A stretch of DNA of 64,000 nt, taken from contig NZ_CP032998.1 of assembly GCF_005080785.1 (NCBI RefSeq), positions 44,679 through 108,678 on the forward strand, read 5' to 3'. The position numbers and the translations under genes are program-made. This stretch comes from Buchnera aphidicola (Stegophylla sp.) (lineage in GTDB: Bacteria > Pseudomonadota > Gammaproteobacteria > Enterobacterales > Enterobacteriaceae). Under the pieces are notes generated by a model. The model ran no database searches and was not told where the DNA came from. It saw nothing but the letters and a program-made list of their open reading frames with translations. Below are positions 49,886 through 59,428 of this stretch, in pieces. How positions within the stretch are numbered: the first letter of the stretch is position 1; every line of letters begins with the position of its first letter.

Positions 49886-50670
49886 CGTTGTTATTAATTA
49901 TATAATTGATTATTGTATAATAAATAATTTTACTTTAATAAAATATATTATTGAGTATTTATTTTATATATTCGTATTGTATAATATAATGATTAAAATA
50001 TTATAATAAAAATATTTTTTGTATTATTAAATTATTATTATAATTGGGTATAATTATTTTTTTTACTAAGTGAAGATATTTGAAAATATAATATTTCAAA
50101 AATGTTATTTATTATATTATTTTTGAAGTTGGGAATAATTTATTTTTTATTTTATTGTTTAAAATATATTTAATTTAATATTTTAGAAAATGTAATATAA
50201 TTACCATTTGATTCATTGTTTTGAATACAATGTATGAAAGATAATTTTATTTTTTTTAGTAGTATTAAAATACTGTATGATATTATAATCAAAATATTTT
50301 ATTGTATAAATAACATGTTTGAATAAATATATTATATTTTATATGTATTATAGTATTATAAATATGATATAATTATATTGTAATTATTATTTTTATTTTT
50401 TAATATATTATAGAAAATATTTTTTATTTTATGATTTTAATTAGGAATATATCTTATAAACTGTAAAATTGTACTTATTGATTATGATATATTTTTATTT
50501 TTATTTGTTATCAATAATGACTATATCGAATAAAATTATAAAGTATCATTTTGATATATATAAGATTTATTATAAATAGTAAATTGTACATTGTACTATT
50601 TGAATATTTTATTGATTTATTTATTTAAATGGTTTGAGTGTATAACAATTTTATAATATTAGGAAAAAAT
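49886..50670. other. Gene-free gap between glyQ and rplY
   Basis: About 785 bases, the longest empty stretch of the window. It holds the two divergent promoters and no recognisable gene, tRNA or repeat. Probably the site of one or more lost genes. Confidence 0.55.
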
Positions 50671-50970
50671 ATGTTTTTAATACATGGAAATATTCGTATC
50701 AATCAAGGAACATGTTATAGTAGACGATTAAGAAGATTACATAATAAGATTCCATGTGTTATGTATGGTAATCAACAACCAGTTATTTATATTGAATTGG
50801 ATCATGATTTAGTTTTTAATATGCAAAGAGATTCTAAATTTTATAATAGTATAATTATTTTAGTAGTTAATAAATTGAAATATACAGTTATTGTTAAAGA
50901 AGTACAACGTCATTGTTTTAAATTAAAATTACTACATATTGATTTTTATATTAAATCCGTTATGATATAA
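50671..50970 (+). CDS. rplY: 50S ribosomal protein L25
   Basis: 5S rRNA-binding protein. From the ATG at 50671, which follows an AGGAAAAA ribosome-binding site, the 99 residues (E. coli 94) align throughout: MFLIHGNIRINQG, SRRLRRLHNKIPCVMYGNQ, IELDHDLVFNMQ, VQRHCFKLKLLHIDF. A GTG at 50638 would add 11 non-homologous residues. It is the short single-domain type, without the CTC extension. Confidence 0.95.
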   Translation: MFLIHGNIRINQGTCYSRRLRRLHNKIPCVMYGNQQPVIYIELDHDLVFNMQRDSKFYNSIIILVVNKLKYTVIVKEVQRHCFKLKLLHIDFYIKSVMI

Positions 50971-50990
50971 TAAATATTTTATTCATCTTT

Positions 50991-51064
50991 CGGTACGTAG
51001 CGCAGTTTGGTAGCGCACTGTCATGGGGTGCCAGGGGTCAGAGGTTCAAATCCTCTCGTACCGA
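50991..51064 (+). tRNA. tRNA-Pro(GGG)
   Basis: Plus-strand cloverleaf: acceptor CGGTACG/CGTACCG, D arm GCGCAGTTTGGTAGCGC, anticodon stem CTGTC/GCCAG with one U-C mismatch, loop ATGGGGT giving anticodon GGG, T arm AGAGGTTCAAATCCTCT. It matches the E. coli proL type, which also has a mismatched stem pair. The 3' CCA is not encoded. It follows rplY by 20 bases. Confidence 0.95.
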
Positions 51065-51114
51065 TTGTATGATTTATTTTGAATTTTTAATATGATTGAG
51101 ATGTTTGATATATT

Positions 51115-51864
51115 TTATAATAATTGTTTGAAAATTATTATTATTAAATAATATTGAGTATAAAGAAAAATCGTACTTCCAATTAATAAATCAATAATTA
51201 TGCAAAAAATAATATTTTTTTTTGAGAATATTTGAGATATTTTCTTTTGTTTTTTATTTTTCCATAATTTCCAACATAACCAACATCCATGCCATAGAAT
51301 ACATGGAATAATTATTGATGTCCATGTGAATGAATTTTTTATCGGATAAATAAAAAAGGAAGTATTTATCATAATACTAGTTATAATTCCTGGTAAGAAG
51401 TATATTAAGGGCCATAAAATACATCCGATAACACTAGGAATTAAAAATTTTTTTATGGGAATTTTTAACATTCCAGCAATCATTGGTATTAATGGTCTAG
51501 TAGGTCCAATAAATTTTCCAATTAATATTGTTAGCATACTATATTGATGTATAGTTGCTTTGATTTTATTAAATATTTTTATATTTTTCTGAAATAATTT
51601 GTTTTTGTATATCCATTTTTTGCATTTCCATCCGATATAGTATGAAATACAATCACCTAAAAAACATCCTATAATTCCACTAATCCATGTCGAATATAAT
51701 GATAATTGTTTATTACCAATCATGATACCAATGGTAGTCATGAGTACAATACCAGGTATTAATAAACCAATTAGTGCTAGTGATTCTAGAAAAGTGATTA
51801 TTGCAATAATTACAAAAGCGTAAGATAGAGATTGTGTTAAAAAATACTTAAGCCATTCTTCCAT
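51115..51864 (-). CDS. yabI: DedA-family membrane protein YabI
   Basis: Polytopic inner-membrane protein; DedA proteins act in lipid carrier (undecaprenyl phosphate) flipping and membrane homeostasis. From the ATG at 51864 it has 249 residues (E. coli YabI 254) beginning MEEWLKYFLTQS. Family motifs are ESLALIGLLIPGIVLM near 27, IIGCFLGDCISYYIGW near 62 and the arginine-containing GKFIGPTRPLIPMIAGML near 109, then several hydrophobic segments. An ATG 13 codons further upstream lacks homology. Sequence is closest to YabI among DedA paralogues. Confidence 0.88.
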   Translation of the reverse strand: MEEWLKYFLTQSLSYAFVIIAIITFLESLALIGLLIPGIVLMTTIGIMIGNKQLSLYSTWISGIIGCFLGDCISYYIGWKCKKWIYKNKLFQKNIKIFNKIKATIHQYSMLTILIGKFIGPTRPLIPMIAGMLKIPIKKFLIPSVIGCILWPLIYFLPGIITSIMINTSFFIYPIKNSFTWTSIIIPCILWHGCWLCWKLWKNKKQKKISQIFSKKNIIFCIIIDLLIGSTIFLYTQYYLIIIIFKQLL

Positions 51865-52228
51865 AAAGTATGATCTTTTGTAGTGGTAATTAATTATAAT
51901 CATGTATTCTATTATAATAAAATATATTTTTATATTATAAATATATTTTTATATAAAATATATTAATATTATCAAATTATTTTAATGAATTATAATATTT
52001 CTATAAATTTTCATTAATATATTACAATAATTATATTGTAATAAATATTAATATTAATGAATATTTTAATTGTTAAAATTATTTTTTATTGTATAATATA
52101 ATAAAATTAATATATTATAAATATATATATTAAAATATGTTATATAATTAATATCATGTATAATATAATATGTTTAGTATCTAATTATTTATAATTTATT
52201 TTATTATATATTTTAAACATAATAGTTG
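51865..52228. other. Divergent intergenic region yabI / rsmA
   Basis: About 360 bases, almost exclusively A and T, without reading frames or structured elements that I can distinguish from composition. It contains the promoters of both flanking genes. Confidence 0.5.
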
Positions 52229-53044
52229 ATGAATATTATTTTGTTAAAACCGTATGTTGCTAAAAAAAAATTTGGTCAGCATTTTTTATGTAAAAGAAGT
52301 ATTGTTAATAAAATTATTAATATTCTTAATCCGAAGAAACATGAATTATTAATAGAAGTAGGACCAGGGTTAGCATCGTTAACTAAACCTATATGTAATA
52401 TATTAGATAAATTAATTGTTATTGAATTAGATAAAGAATTATCGAAATTTTTAATACAGAGCCAATTGAGTCAAAAAATAAAAATATTTATACAAGATGT
52501 AAATATTTTTGATTTTCGTGAAATTGCAGTTAAAACTTATAGATTATTACGTATTTTTGGTAATTTACCTTATAATATTTCAGTTTCATTTATATTATAT
52601 TTGATACAGTTTAAAACATATATTTTTGATATGTATTTTATGGTTCAGAAAGAAGTAGCAGAACGTTTTGTTGCATTACCTGGCAGTAAACTATATGGTA
52701 GATTAAGTGTTATTTCTCAGTGTTACTATGATATTTTTTTATGTTTTCATGTTTTACCAATTTCTTTTTTTCCTGAGCCTCAAGTACAATCTATTTTTAT
52801 AAAAATAACACCGAAAATATTATCTTTATATTCTAAATATCATATAAATTGTTTAAACATTGTTACGTTAGCAGCATTTCAAAAAAGAAGAAAAATGTTA
52901 AAAAATAGTTTATCTAATATTTTTACAGAAGATACATTATTATATTTAGGTATTAATCCGTTTGAACGAGCAGAAAATGTTTCAGTATTTAATTATTGTA
53001 AAATGGCTAATTTTTTGTATTTTTCAAAATATAATAAAAATTAA
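52229..53044 (+). CDS. rsmA: 16S rRNA dimethyladenosine transferase
   Basis: KsgA-type enzyme that dimethylates A1518 and A1519 of 16S rRNA late in 30S assembly. The 271 residues (E. coli 273) contain KKKFGQHFLCKRSIVNKI near 13, the SAM motif LIEVGPGLASLTKPI near 43, ELDKEL near 68 and the catalytic GNLPYNISVSF near 111. A TTG three bases before the ATG is a possible alternative start. Followed by apaH after 33 bases. Confidence 0.96.
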   Translation: MNIILLKPYVAKKKFGQHFLCKRSIVNKIINILNPKKHELLIEVGPGLASLTKPICNILDKLIVIELDKELSKFLIQSQLSQKIKIFIQDVNIFDFREIAVKTYRLLRIFGNLPYNISVSFILYLIQFKTYIFDMYFMVQKEVAERFVALPGSKLYGRLSVISQCYYDIFLCFHVLPISFFPEPQVQSIFIKITPKILSLYSKYHINCLNIVTLAAFQKRRKMLKNSLSNIFTEDTLLYLGINPFERAENVSVFNYCKMANFLYFSKYNKN

Positions 53045-53077
53045 TTTTATTAATTATGTTATCATATAAGGATTTTT

Positions 53078-53893
53078 ATGAGTATTTATTTAACTAGTGA
53101 TATTCATGGTTGTTATAATAAATTACAAGTATTATTAAAAAAAATATCTTTCAATCCTGATTATGATTCTTTATGGGTTGCGGGTGATTTGGTATCAAGG
53201 GGTCAACAATCTTTAGAAGTGTTACGTTTTTTAAAATCTTTAGGCACAAGAGTAAAGATTGTTTTAGGAAATCATGATATAAGAGCAATTTTAATATATT
53301 TTGGTATAAAAAATTTTGATAAAAATGATAATTTAAAAGTATTATTTGAATCACATGATTCAGATGTATTAATAGATTGGTTAAGAAAACAGCCACTATT
53401 TATTGTAGATAAAAAACAGAAAATAATTATGGTTCATGCTGGTGTTTATCCATTATGGGATATTAATACTGTTCAAAATTATTCAAATATAATAGAATAT
53501 TATTTGTCTAGTGAAAATTATATTGATTTTTTAAAAAAAATTAAACATACAAGTTCGTGTTGTTTATGGAAAGAAAATATGAGTTATTTAGAACAAATAA
53601 AATTTAGTATTAATATTTTTACGAGAATGCGTTATTGTTATTTAAATAAATTGTTAGATATGAGATATAAATGTTCTCCGAATGAATTATATAACAAAAC
53701 ATGTTTAAAACCTTGGTTTACTTTTAAAAATTTAATCCCTAAAAAATATTCAATTTTTTTTGGTCATTGGGCATCTTTACCTAAAAAGATTATATCATAT
53801 AATAATAATATTATATCTTTAGATACTGGTTGTTGTTGGGGGAGAGAATTAAGCATAATAAGATGGAATGACAAAATGTGGTTTCGATCATAA
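53078..53893 (+). CDS. apaH: Diadenosine tetraphosphatase (symmetrical)
   Basis: Hydrolyses Ap4A to ADP and, in E. coli, removes Np4 caps from RNA. The 271 residues (E. coli 280) carry the metallophosphatase signatures SDIHGCYNKL (near 7), VAGDLVSRG (near 34), LGNHD (near 63) and MVHAGVYPLW (near 119). In E. coli apaG lies between rsmA and apaH; it is absent here. The stop codon abuts the convergent carB stop with no base between. Confidence 0.96.
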   Translation: MSIYLTSDIHGCYNKLQVLLKKISFNPDYDSLWVAGDLVSRGQQSLEVLRFLKSLGTRVKIVLGNHDIRAILIYFGIKNFDKNDNLKVLFESHDSDVLIDWLRKQPLFIVDKKQKIIMVHAGVYPLWDINTVQNYSNIIEYYLSSENYIDFLKKIKHTSSCCLWKENMSYLEQIKFSINIFTRMRYCYLNKLLDMRYKCSPNELYNKTCLKPWFTFKNLIPKKYSIFFGHWASLPKKIISYNNNIISLDTGCCWGRELSIIRWNDKMWFRS

Positions 53894-56800
53894 TTATGAT
53901 ATTGATAGTATTTTATTTTTTTTATGCATATTTTGTAAAGTTAAAATGTTTTTATAGGGATTAACTTTTAAAGACATAATAGTAGCGTATGCAGCATTTA
54001 CAGTAGTATCATAATGTATATTATATTTCATCGCTATATTACAAATTAATTTAGATTCTGAATATGATTGATGGTGTGATATATTGGTATCAATAATATA
54101 TGAATATTCTTGGTTTTGTAAGTGATCGTGAATATTAGGTCTGGTTTCATGAATAGTGTTTACATGTCGAGCATGTATTCCTATTTTTTGGAGGATTTTA
54201 TTTGTTTTTTTGGTTGCATCTAATTGAAATCCTAATTGTATTAGTTGTATTGCTAAGTTAATTACGTATTTTCTATCTGTTTTTTTGAATGATAGTAATA
54301 CTTTTTTAGATTTTTTAATTCTAATATTTGTAGTACTTAACATAGCTTTAGAAAAAGCGTAAGGAAAACTTTTTCCAATACCCATAATTTCTCCAGTAGA
54401 TTTCATTTCTGGACCTAATATAACATTCACTTCAGAAAATTTATTAAATGGTAAAATAGATTCTTTGATAGAAAAATAATATGGGATAATTTCTTTAGTA
54501 TATCCTTGTTGTTTCAGTGTTATACCATTCATAACCCTAGCAGCTATTTTAGCTAATGGAATACCAATAGATTTTGATACAAATGGAATAGTACGTGATG
54601 CTCTAGGATTAACTTCTATAATATATATATTATTATTTTGAATAGCTAATTGTGTATTCATTAATCCTTTTACAGATAAAGCAAAAGCTAATTGAATAAT
54701 TTGTTTTTTTATTTTTTCTTGTATTTCAGTTTTTATTGTATATGTTGGTATAGAACAAGCAGAATCACCAGAATGTACACCAGCTTGTTCAATATGTTCC
54801 ATAATTCCACCAATTAAAACGTTTTTACCATCACAAATAATGTCGACATCTACTTCTGTTGCATTTTCTAAATAATGGTCTAGTAATATCGGATTATGAA
54901 TTGAAGGTTTAAGAATGTTATTGAAGTAGTGTATGAGATTTTTTTTATTGTATACAATTTGCATATATCTTCCACCTAAAACATATGATGGACGTACCAT
55001 AATAGGATATGTAATTATTTCAGATTGTAATATACCTTCTTTTATTGTAGTAATAGTAGCGTTTTTAGGTTGTTTAAATTTTAAAGATGATACAATTTTT
55101 TGAAATTTATTTCTATCTTCTGCTTGATCAATAGAGTGTGAATTAGTTCCAATAATTGGTATATTTGATTTTTCTAATTTTTTCGCTAATTTTAAAGGTG
55201 TTTGTCCTCCATATTGAATGATTATACCTTTTGGTTTTTCAATACGAGCAATTTCTAATACATTTTCTACAGTGATAGGTTCAAAATATAGTTTATCAGA
55301 TATATCATAATCTGTAGAAACTGTTTCAGGATTGCAATTAATCATAATAGTTTCATATCCATCTTCTCGTAATGCTTGCGATGCATGTACACAGCAATAA
55401 TCGAATTCTATTCCCTGACCAATTCTATTTGGTCCTCCACCTAATATAATAATTTTTTTTTTCGTTATATTAATATTCGATTCACATTCATCTTCCCATG
55501 TGGAATACATATATGCAGTCTTTGTATTAAATTCTGATGAACATGTGTCTATTCTTTTGTATACAGGATGTAAATTATAATGATGACGAATTTTTCTGAT
55601 TTTTTTTTCAGAAGTATGCATTAATTCAGCTATTCTTAAATCAGAAAAACCTTTTTTCTTTATTTTATATAGAAATTGATAATTTATTTTTTGTATTGGT
55701 GTATTGATAATAATATTTTCAGTATGAATAATATTTTTTATTTGTGTTAAAAACCATGGGTCTATATGTGTTAATTGATAAATATCGTTAATAGACCATC
55801 CTATTCTTAATGCATCAGCAATATACCATAATCTTTTAGAACCTGGGTTTTTTAATTCATATTGTATTTTTTTTTTATTTTTTAAATTGTGAATATTGAT
55901 TTGTGTATTAAAACCACTATATCCAATTTCTAATCCTTGAATAGCTTTTTGAATAGATTCTTGAAAGTTTCGTCCGATCGCCATAACTTCACCGACGGAT
56001 TTCATTTGAGTGGTTAATCGATCATTACAACCTACAAATTTTTCAAAATTAAATCTTGGAATTTTAGTAACTACATAATCTATAGTTGGTTCAAAAGAAG
56101 CTGGGGTATTTGAAGTAATATCATTTTTTAATTCATCTAATGTGTAACCAATAGCTAATTTAGCAGCAATTTTTGCTATAGGAAAACCTGTTGCTTTAGA
56201 AGCTAAAGCAGATGATCGAGACACTCTAGGATTCATTTCGATAACTATCATATTATTATTTTTTTGATTAATAGCAAATTGAACATTTGCACCTCCTGTT
56301 TCTACACCAATTTCTTGTAATATTTTTATTGATGCATCTCGCATTTTTTGATATTCTTTATCAGTTAATGTTTGAGCTGGTGCTACTGTTATTGAATCTC
56401 CAGTATGTATACCCATTGGATCTATATTTTCAATACTACATATTATAATACAATTATTGTTTTTATCTCTTATTACTTCCATTTCATATTCTTTCCATCC
56501 TATTAAAGATTCATCAATTAATAATTCTTGATTGTGTGATAAACTAAATCCTTTTTTGCATATTATTTTAAATTCTTCGAGATTATGTGCAATTCCTCCT
56601 CCTGAACCTCCCATGGTAAAGGATGGTCGAATAATACATGGAAATCCAATTTTTTTAGATATTTTTATAGCATGTTGTATATTTTTTGTGATATCACATT
56701 TTGCGGTTTTTAATCCAATTTTTTTAATACATTTTTTAAACATGTTTCTATTTTCTGATTTTTTAATTGATTCAATGTTAGCACCTATAACTTTAATATT

Positions 56801-57133
56801 ATGTTTTGATATTATTCCTTTTTTATCTAATTCTAAAACACAATTTAATGCAGTTTGTCCACCCATAGTCGGTAATAATGCATCAGGTTTTTCTTTTTCA
56901 ATAATTTTTTTTATTATTTTCCAATTGATAGGTTCAATATATGTAGAATCAGCTATATGAGGATCAGTCATAATTGTTGCTGGGTTAGAATTAATTAATA
57001 TTATTCTATAACCTTCTTCTTTTAGTGCTTTACATGCTTGAGTTCCTGAATAATCAAATTCACAAGCTTGTCCAATAATAATGGGTCCTGCTCCAATAAT
57101 TAGAATAGATTTAATATCATGACATTTTGGCAT
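53894..57133 (-). CDS. carB: Carbamoyl phosphate synthase, large subunit
   Basis: Makes carbamoyl phosphate for arginine and pyrimidines. The 1079 residues (E. coli 1073) show two homologous ATP-grasp halves: [19 protein letters not shown] near 12 and [20 protein letters not shown] near 564, with [12 protein letters not shown] near 169 and [14 protein letters not shown] near 711 as the two nucleotide-binding segments. The C-terminal allosteric domain is present but diverged. Directly downstream of carA (13 bases). Confidence 0.97.
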   Translation of the reverse strand: MPKCHDIKSILIIGAGPIIIGQACEFDYSGTQACKALKEEGYRIILINSNPATIMTDPHIADSTYIEPINWKIIKKIIEKEKPDALLPTMGGQTALNCVLELDKKGIISKHNIKVIGANIESIKKSENRNMFKKCIKKIGLKTAKCDITKNIQHAIKISKKIGFPCIIRPSFTMGGSGGGIAHNLEEFKIICKKGFSLSHNQELLIDESLIGWKEYEMEVIRDKNNNCIIICSIENIDPMGIHTGDSITVAPAQTLTDKEYQKMRDASIKILQEIGVETGGANVQFAINQKNNNMIVIEMNPRVSRSSALASKATGFPIAKIAAKLAIGYTLDELKNDITSNTPASFEPTIDYVVTKIPRFNFEKFVGCNDRLTTQMKSVGEVMAIGRNFQESIQKAIQGLEIGYSGFNTQINIHNLKNKKKIQYELKNPGSKRLWYIADALRIGWSINDIYQLTHIDPWFLTQIKNIIHTENIIINTPIQKINYQFLYKIKKKGFSDLRIAELMHTSEKKIRKIRHHYNLHPVYKRIDTCSSEFNTKTAYMYSTWEDECESNINITKKKIIILGGGPNRIGQGIEFDYCCVHASQALREDGYETIMINCNPETVSTDYDISDKLYFEPITVENVLEIARIEKPKGIIIQYGGQTPLKLAKKLEKSNIPIIGTNSHSIDQAEDRNKFQKIVSSLKFKQPKNATITTIKEGILQSEIITYPIMVRPSYVLGGRYMQIVYNKKNLIHYFNNILKPSIHNPILLDHYLENATEVDVDIICDGKNVLIGGIMEHIEQAGVHSGDSACSIPTYTIKTEIQEKIKKQIIQLAFALSVKGLMNTQLAIQNNNIYIIEVNPRASRTIPFVSKSIGIPLAKIAARVMNGITLKQQGYTKEIIPYYFSIKESILPFNKFSEVNVILGPEMKSTGEIMGIGKSFPYAFSKAMLSTTNIRIKKSKKVLLSFKKTDRKYVINLAIQLIQLGFQLDATKKTNKILQKIGIHARHVNTIHETRPNIHDHLQNQEYSYIIDTNISHHQSYSESKLICNIAMKYNIHYDTTVNAAYATIMSLKVNPYKNILTLQNMHKKNKILSIS

Positions 57134-57146
57134 ATCTTCCCTTATG

Positions 57147-58277
57147 TTAATATAGCTTTGGTGTATTGATTATATAATTAATAAATGTATTAAATAATGG
57201 TTTTGCATCGTGTGGTCCAGGGCTGGATTCTGGATGGCCTTGGAAACTGAAAGCACTTTTATTTATAATTTGAATTCCTTGTATTGTTTTGTCAAATAAT
57301 GAAATATGTGTAATGTGAATGTTGTTAGGAATATTTTTATGATCAATAGTAAAATTATGATTTTGTGTTGTAATCATGACTTGTTTGGTTTGAATATTTT
57401 GTACAGGATGATTGCTACCATGATGCCCAAATTTCATTTTTATTATTTTTGCTCCTTGTGATAATGCTAATAACTGATGTCCTAAACAAATGCCAAAAGT
57501 AGGTATATTAATACGTATAATATTTTTAATGTTTGTAATAGCATTATTATAAAATCTGGGATCACCTGGACCATTGGAAAGTATGATTCCGTCAGGTTGA
57601 AGATGTAATATTTTTTTATAAGAAGTATCCGAAGGTACAATAGTGAAATAGCATCCATGTTTGGATAATATTTGTAAAATACTGTTTTTAATACCAAAAT
57701 CATAAACTATAATGTGAAATAGTTTTTTTTTGTTTTTTATTGTTTTTTTTATAGTTATGTTTTTTGTAGGGGTCCAATGATAAATTTTTTTTTTGTTACT
57801 TGTTTGTACTAAATACATATTTTTGTGTTCATAAAAATTTTTTGTATATTTGTAAGCTAATGAAAAGTTATATTTTGTTATTATACAACCGTATTGTGTA
57901 CCTTGGTTTCGTATTATTCTAGTAATTTTTCTAGTATCAAGATTCGATATTCCTATAATATGATGATATTTTAAATATTCAGAAAGATTATATATGCTAT
58001 CACAATGATTATTTGATAAAGATATGTCACGTATAATAATACCTTTTACTTGGATATGATTGGATTCTGTATCATATTTATTAATTCCGGTATTGCCAAT
58101 ATGGGGATATGTAAATGTAATAATTTGATTTTTATATGATGGATCAGTAAGGATTTCTTGGTATCCCGTCATAGAGGTATTAAAAACTATTTCTCCAATA
58201 GTGATTCCGTTATATCCTATAGATTTTCCTTGAAATATTGTTCCATCTTCTAATACTAATAGTGCATATTGTGTCAA
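57147..58277 (-). CDS. carA: Carbamoyl phosphate synthase, small (glutaminase) subunit
   Basis: Supplies ammonia from glutamine to CarB. The 376 residues (E. coli 382) begin [14 protein letters not shown] and contain [17 protein letters not shown] near 33, the class I glutaminase nucleophile region [20 protein letters not shown] near 265 and the histidine/glutamate pair in [14 protein letters not shown] near 350. No ArgR or PurR operator is evident upstream, so the complex E. coli control appears lost. Confidence 0.97.
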   Translation of the reverse strand: MTQYALLVLEDGTIFQGKSIGYNGITIGEIVFNTSMTGYQEILTDPSYKNQIITFTYPHIGNTGINKYDTESNHIQVKGIIIRDISLSNNHCDSIYNLSEYLKYHHIIGISNLDTRKITRIIRNQGTQYGCIITKYNFSLAYKYTKNFYEHKNMYLVQTSNKKKIYHWTPTKNITIKKTIKNKKKLFHIIVYDFGIKNSILQILSKHGCYFTIVPSDTSYKKILHLQPDGIILSNGPGDPRFYNNAITNIKNIIRINIPTFGICLGHQLLALSQGAKIIKMKFGHHGSNHPVQNIQTKQVMITTQNHNFTIDHKNIPNNIHITHISLFDKTIQGIQIINKSAFSFQGHPESSPGPHDAKPLFNTFINYIINTPKLY

Positions 58278-58339
58278 ATGATTCTCCTATAATAATTATT
58301 GAAGATTATTATTATTTTTTTCATATTTTAAATTTATTG

Positions 58340-59140
58340 TTATATATTTAATACATCCATCATATTATATAATCCAGGGTTTTGTTTTTGAATCCAAATG
58401 GCTGCTTTTATGGCGCCTTTAGAAAAAGCATCTCTATTGTTTGCGATATGACTGATTTGAATTTTTTCACCTATTCCTGCATATATAATGGTATGTTCTC
58501 CTATTGTGTCACCTCCGCGTATTATAGAAAATCCAATTTTATTATTTTTTCTAGTTTGTGTGATTTCTTTTTTTCTATATATACTGCATTCTTCTAAATT
58601 CCATTTTTTATTTTTTGCAATAATTTCACCTATTTTTAAGGCTGTTCCTGATGGTGAATCTATTTTATTTCTATGATGTGATTCAAGAATTTCGATATCA
58701 TATGATGAATCTAAAATTTGACTAGTTGTTTTTAGTAATTTAAAAATTAAGTTAATACCTACGCTAAAGTTGTATGAAAATACAATTCCAATATATTTAG
58801 AATAATTTTTAATAATATTTATTTCTTTTTGGTTAAAACCTGTGGTGCCAATAATAATATTTTTTTTATATGTTTTACATATTTCTAAGTATTGTAATGT
58901 TGATTTTGGTGTACTAAAGTCAATTAGTACATCAAATTGATGTATCTTATTTTTTAAATTTTCTATATTTTCAATAATTTCTATTTGTTTTTTTTGATTT
59001 AATTGAATATTATTTTTTTTTTTTTTTACTATCACAAAGTTAAGTAGGATATTTTTGTGTTTTTTTATTTCTTGAATTAAACTGGTTCCCATTCTTCCAT
59101 ATGCTCCAGTTATTGTAATGAGAATATTTTTTTTATTCAT
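58340..59140 (-). CDS. dapB: 4-hydroxy-tetrahydrodipicolinate reductase
   Basis: NAD(P)H-dependent second step of lysine synthesis. The 266 residues (E. coli 273) have the nucleotide motif ITGAYGRMGTSLIQEI near 10, IGTTGFNQKE near 97 and the signature ILESHHRNKIDSPSGTALKIG near 149-169, with catalytic His and Lys. A run of 15 A (59013-59027) encodes the KKKK-N near residue 40 and keeps the frame. Upstream of carA on the same strand, as in E. coli. Confidence 0.96.
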   Translation of the reverse strand: MNKKNILITITGAYGRMGTSLIQEIKKHKNILLNFVIVKKKKNNIQLNQKKQIEIIENIENLKNKIHQFDVLIDFSTPKSTLQYLEICKTYKKNIIIGTTGFNQKEINIIKNYSKYIGIVFSYNFSVGINLIFKLLKTTSQILDSSYDIEILESHHRNKIDSPSGTALKIGEIIAKNKKWNLEECSIYRKKEITQTRKNNKIGFSIIRGGDTIGEHTIIYAGIGEKIQISHIANNRDAFSKGAIKAAIWIQKQNPGLYNMMDVLNI

Positions 59141-59428
59141 TTTTTATTTTCTTTAATTGTATTGTTATGAAGTAATTGAATATATATTTATGCGTAAATA
59201 TATGTTGTATTTTGATATATTATGATTTTTATATTTTGAGACGTAAAATTTTTCATATATTTAAAATTGTAATAGTATGTATTAATATATAAACATTTTA
59301 AATTTTGTTTATAATATATATTGGTATATTATATTTATTAGTGTTTTAATAATGTTATTGTTATATAATTGTTCAATGTGTTTTAGTGAATAGTAAAATG
59401 TAGATAAATAATATTAAGTATAAAATTT

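Noticed and set aside
56532-56960. Plus-strand frame of 142 codons opposite carB
   Set aside because: Lies wholly over the conserved ATP-grasp region of carB and shows only composition-driven hydrophobicity.
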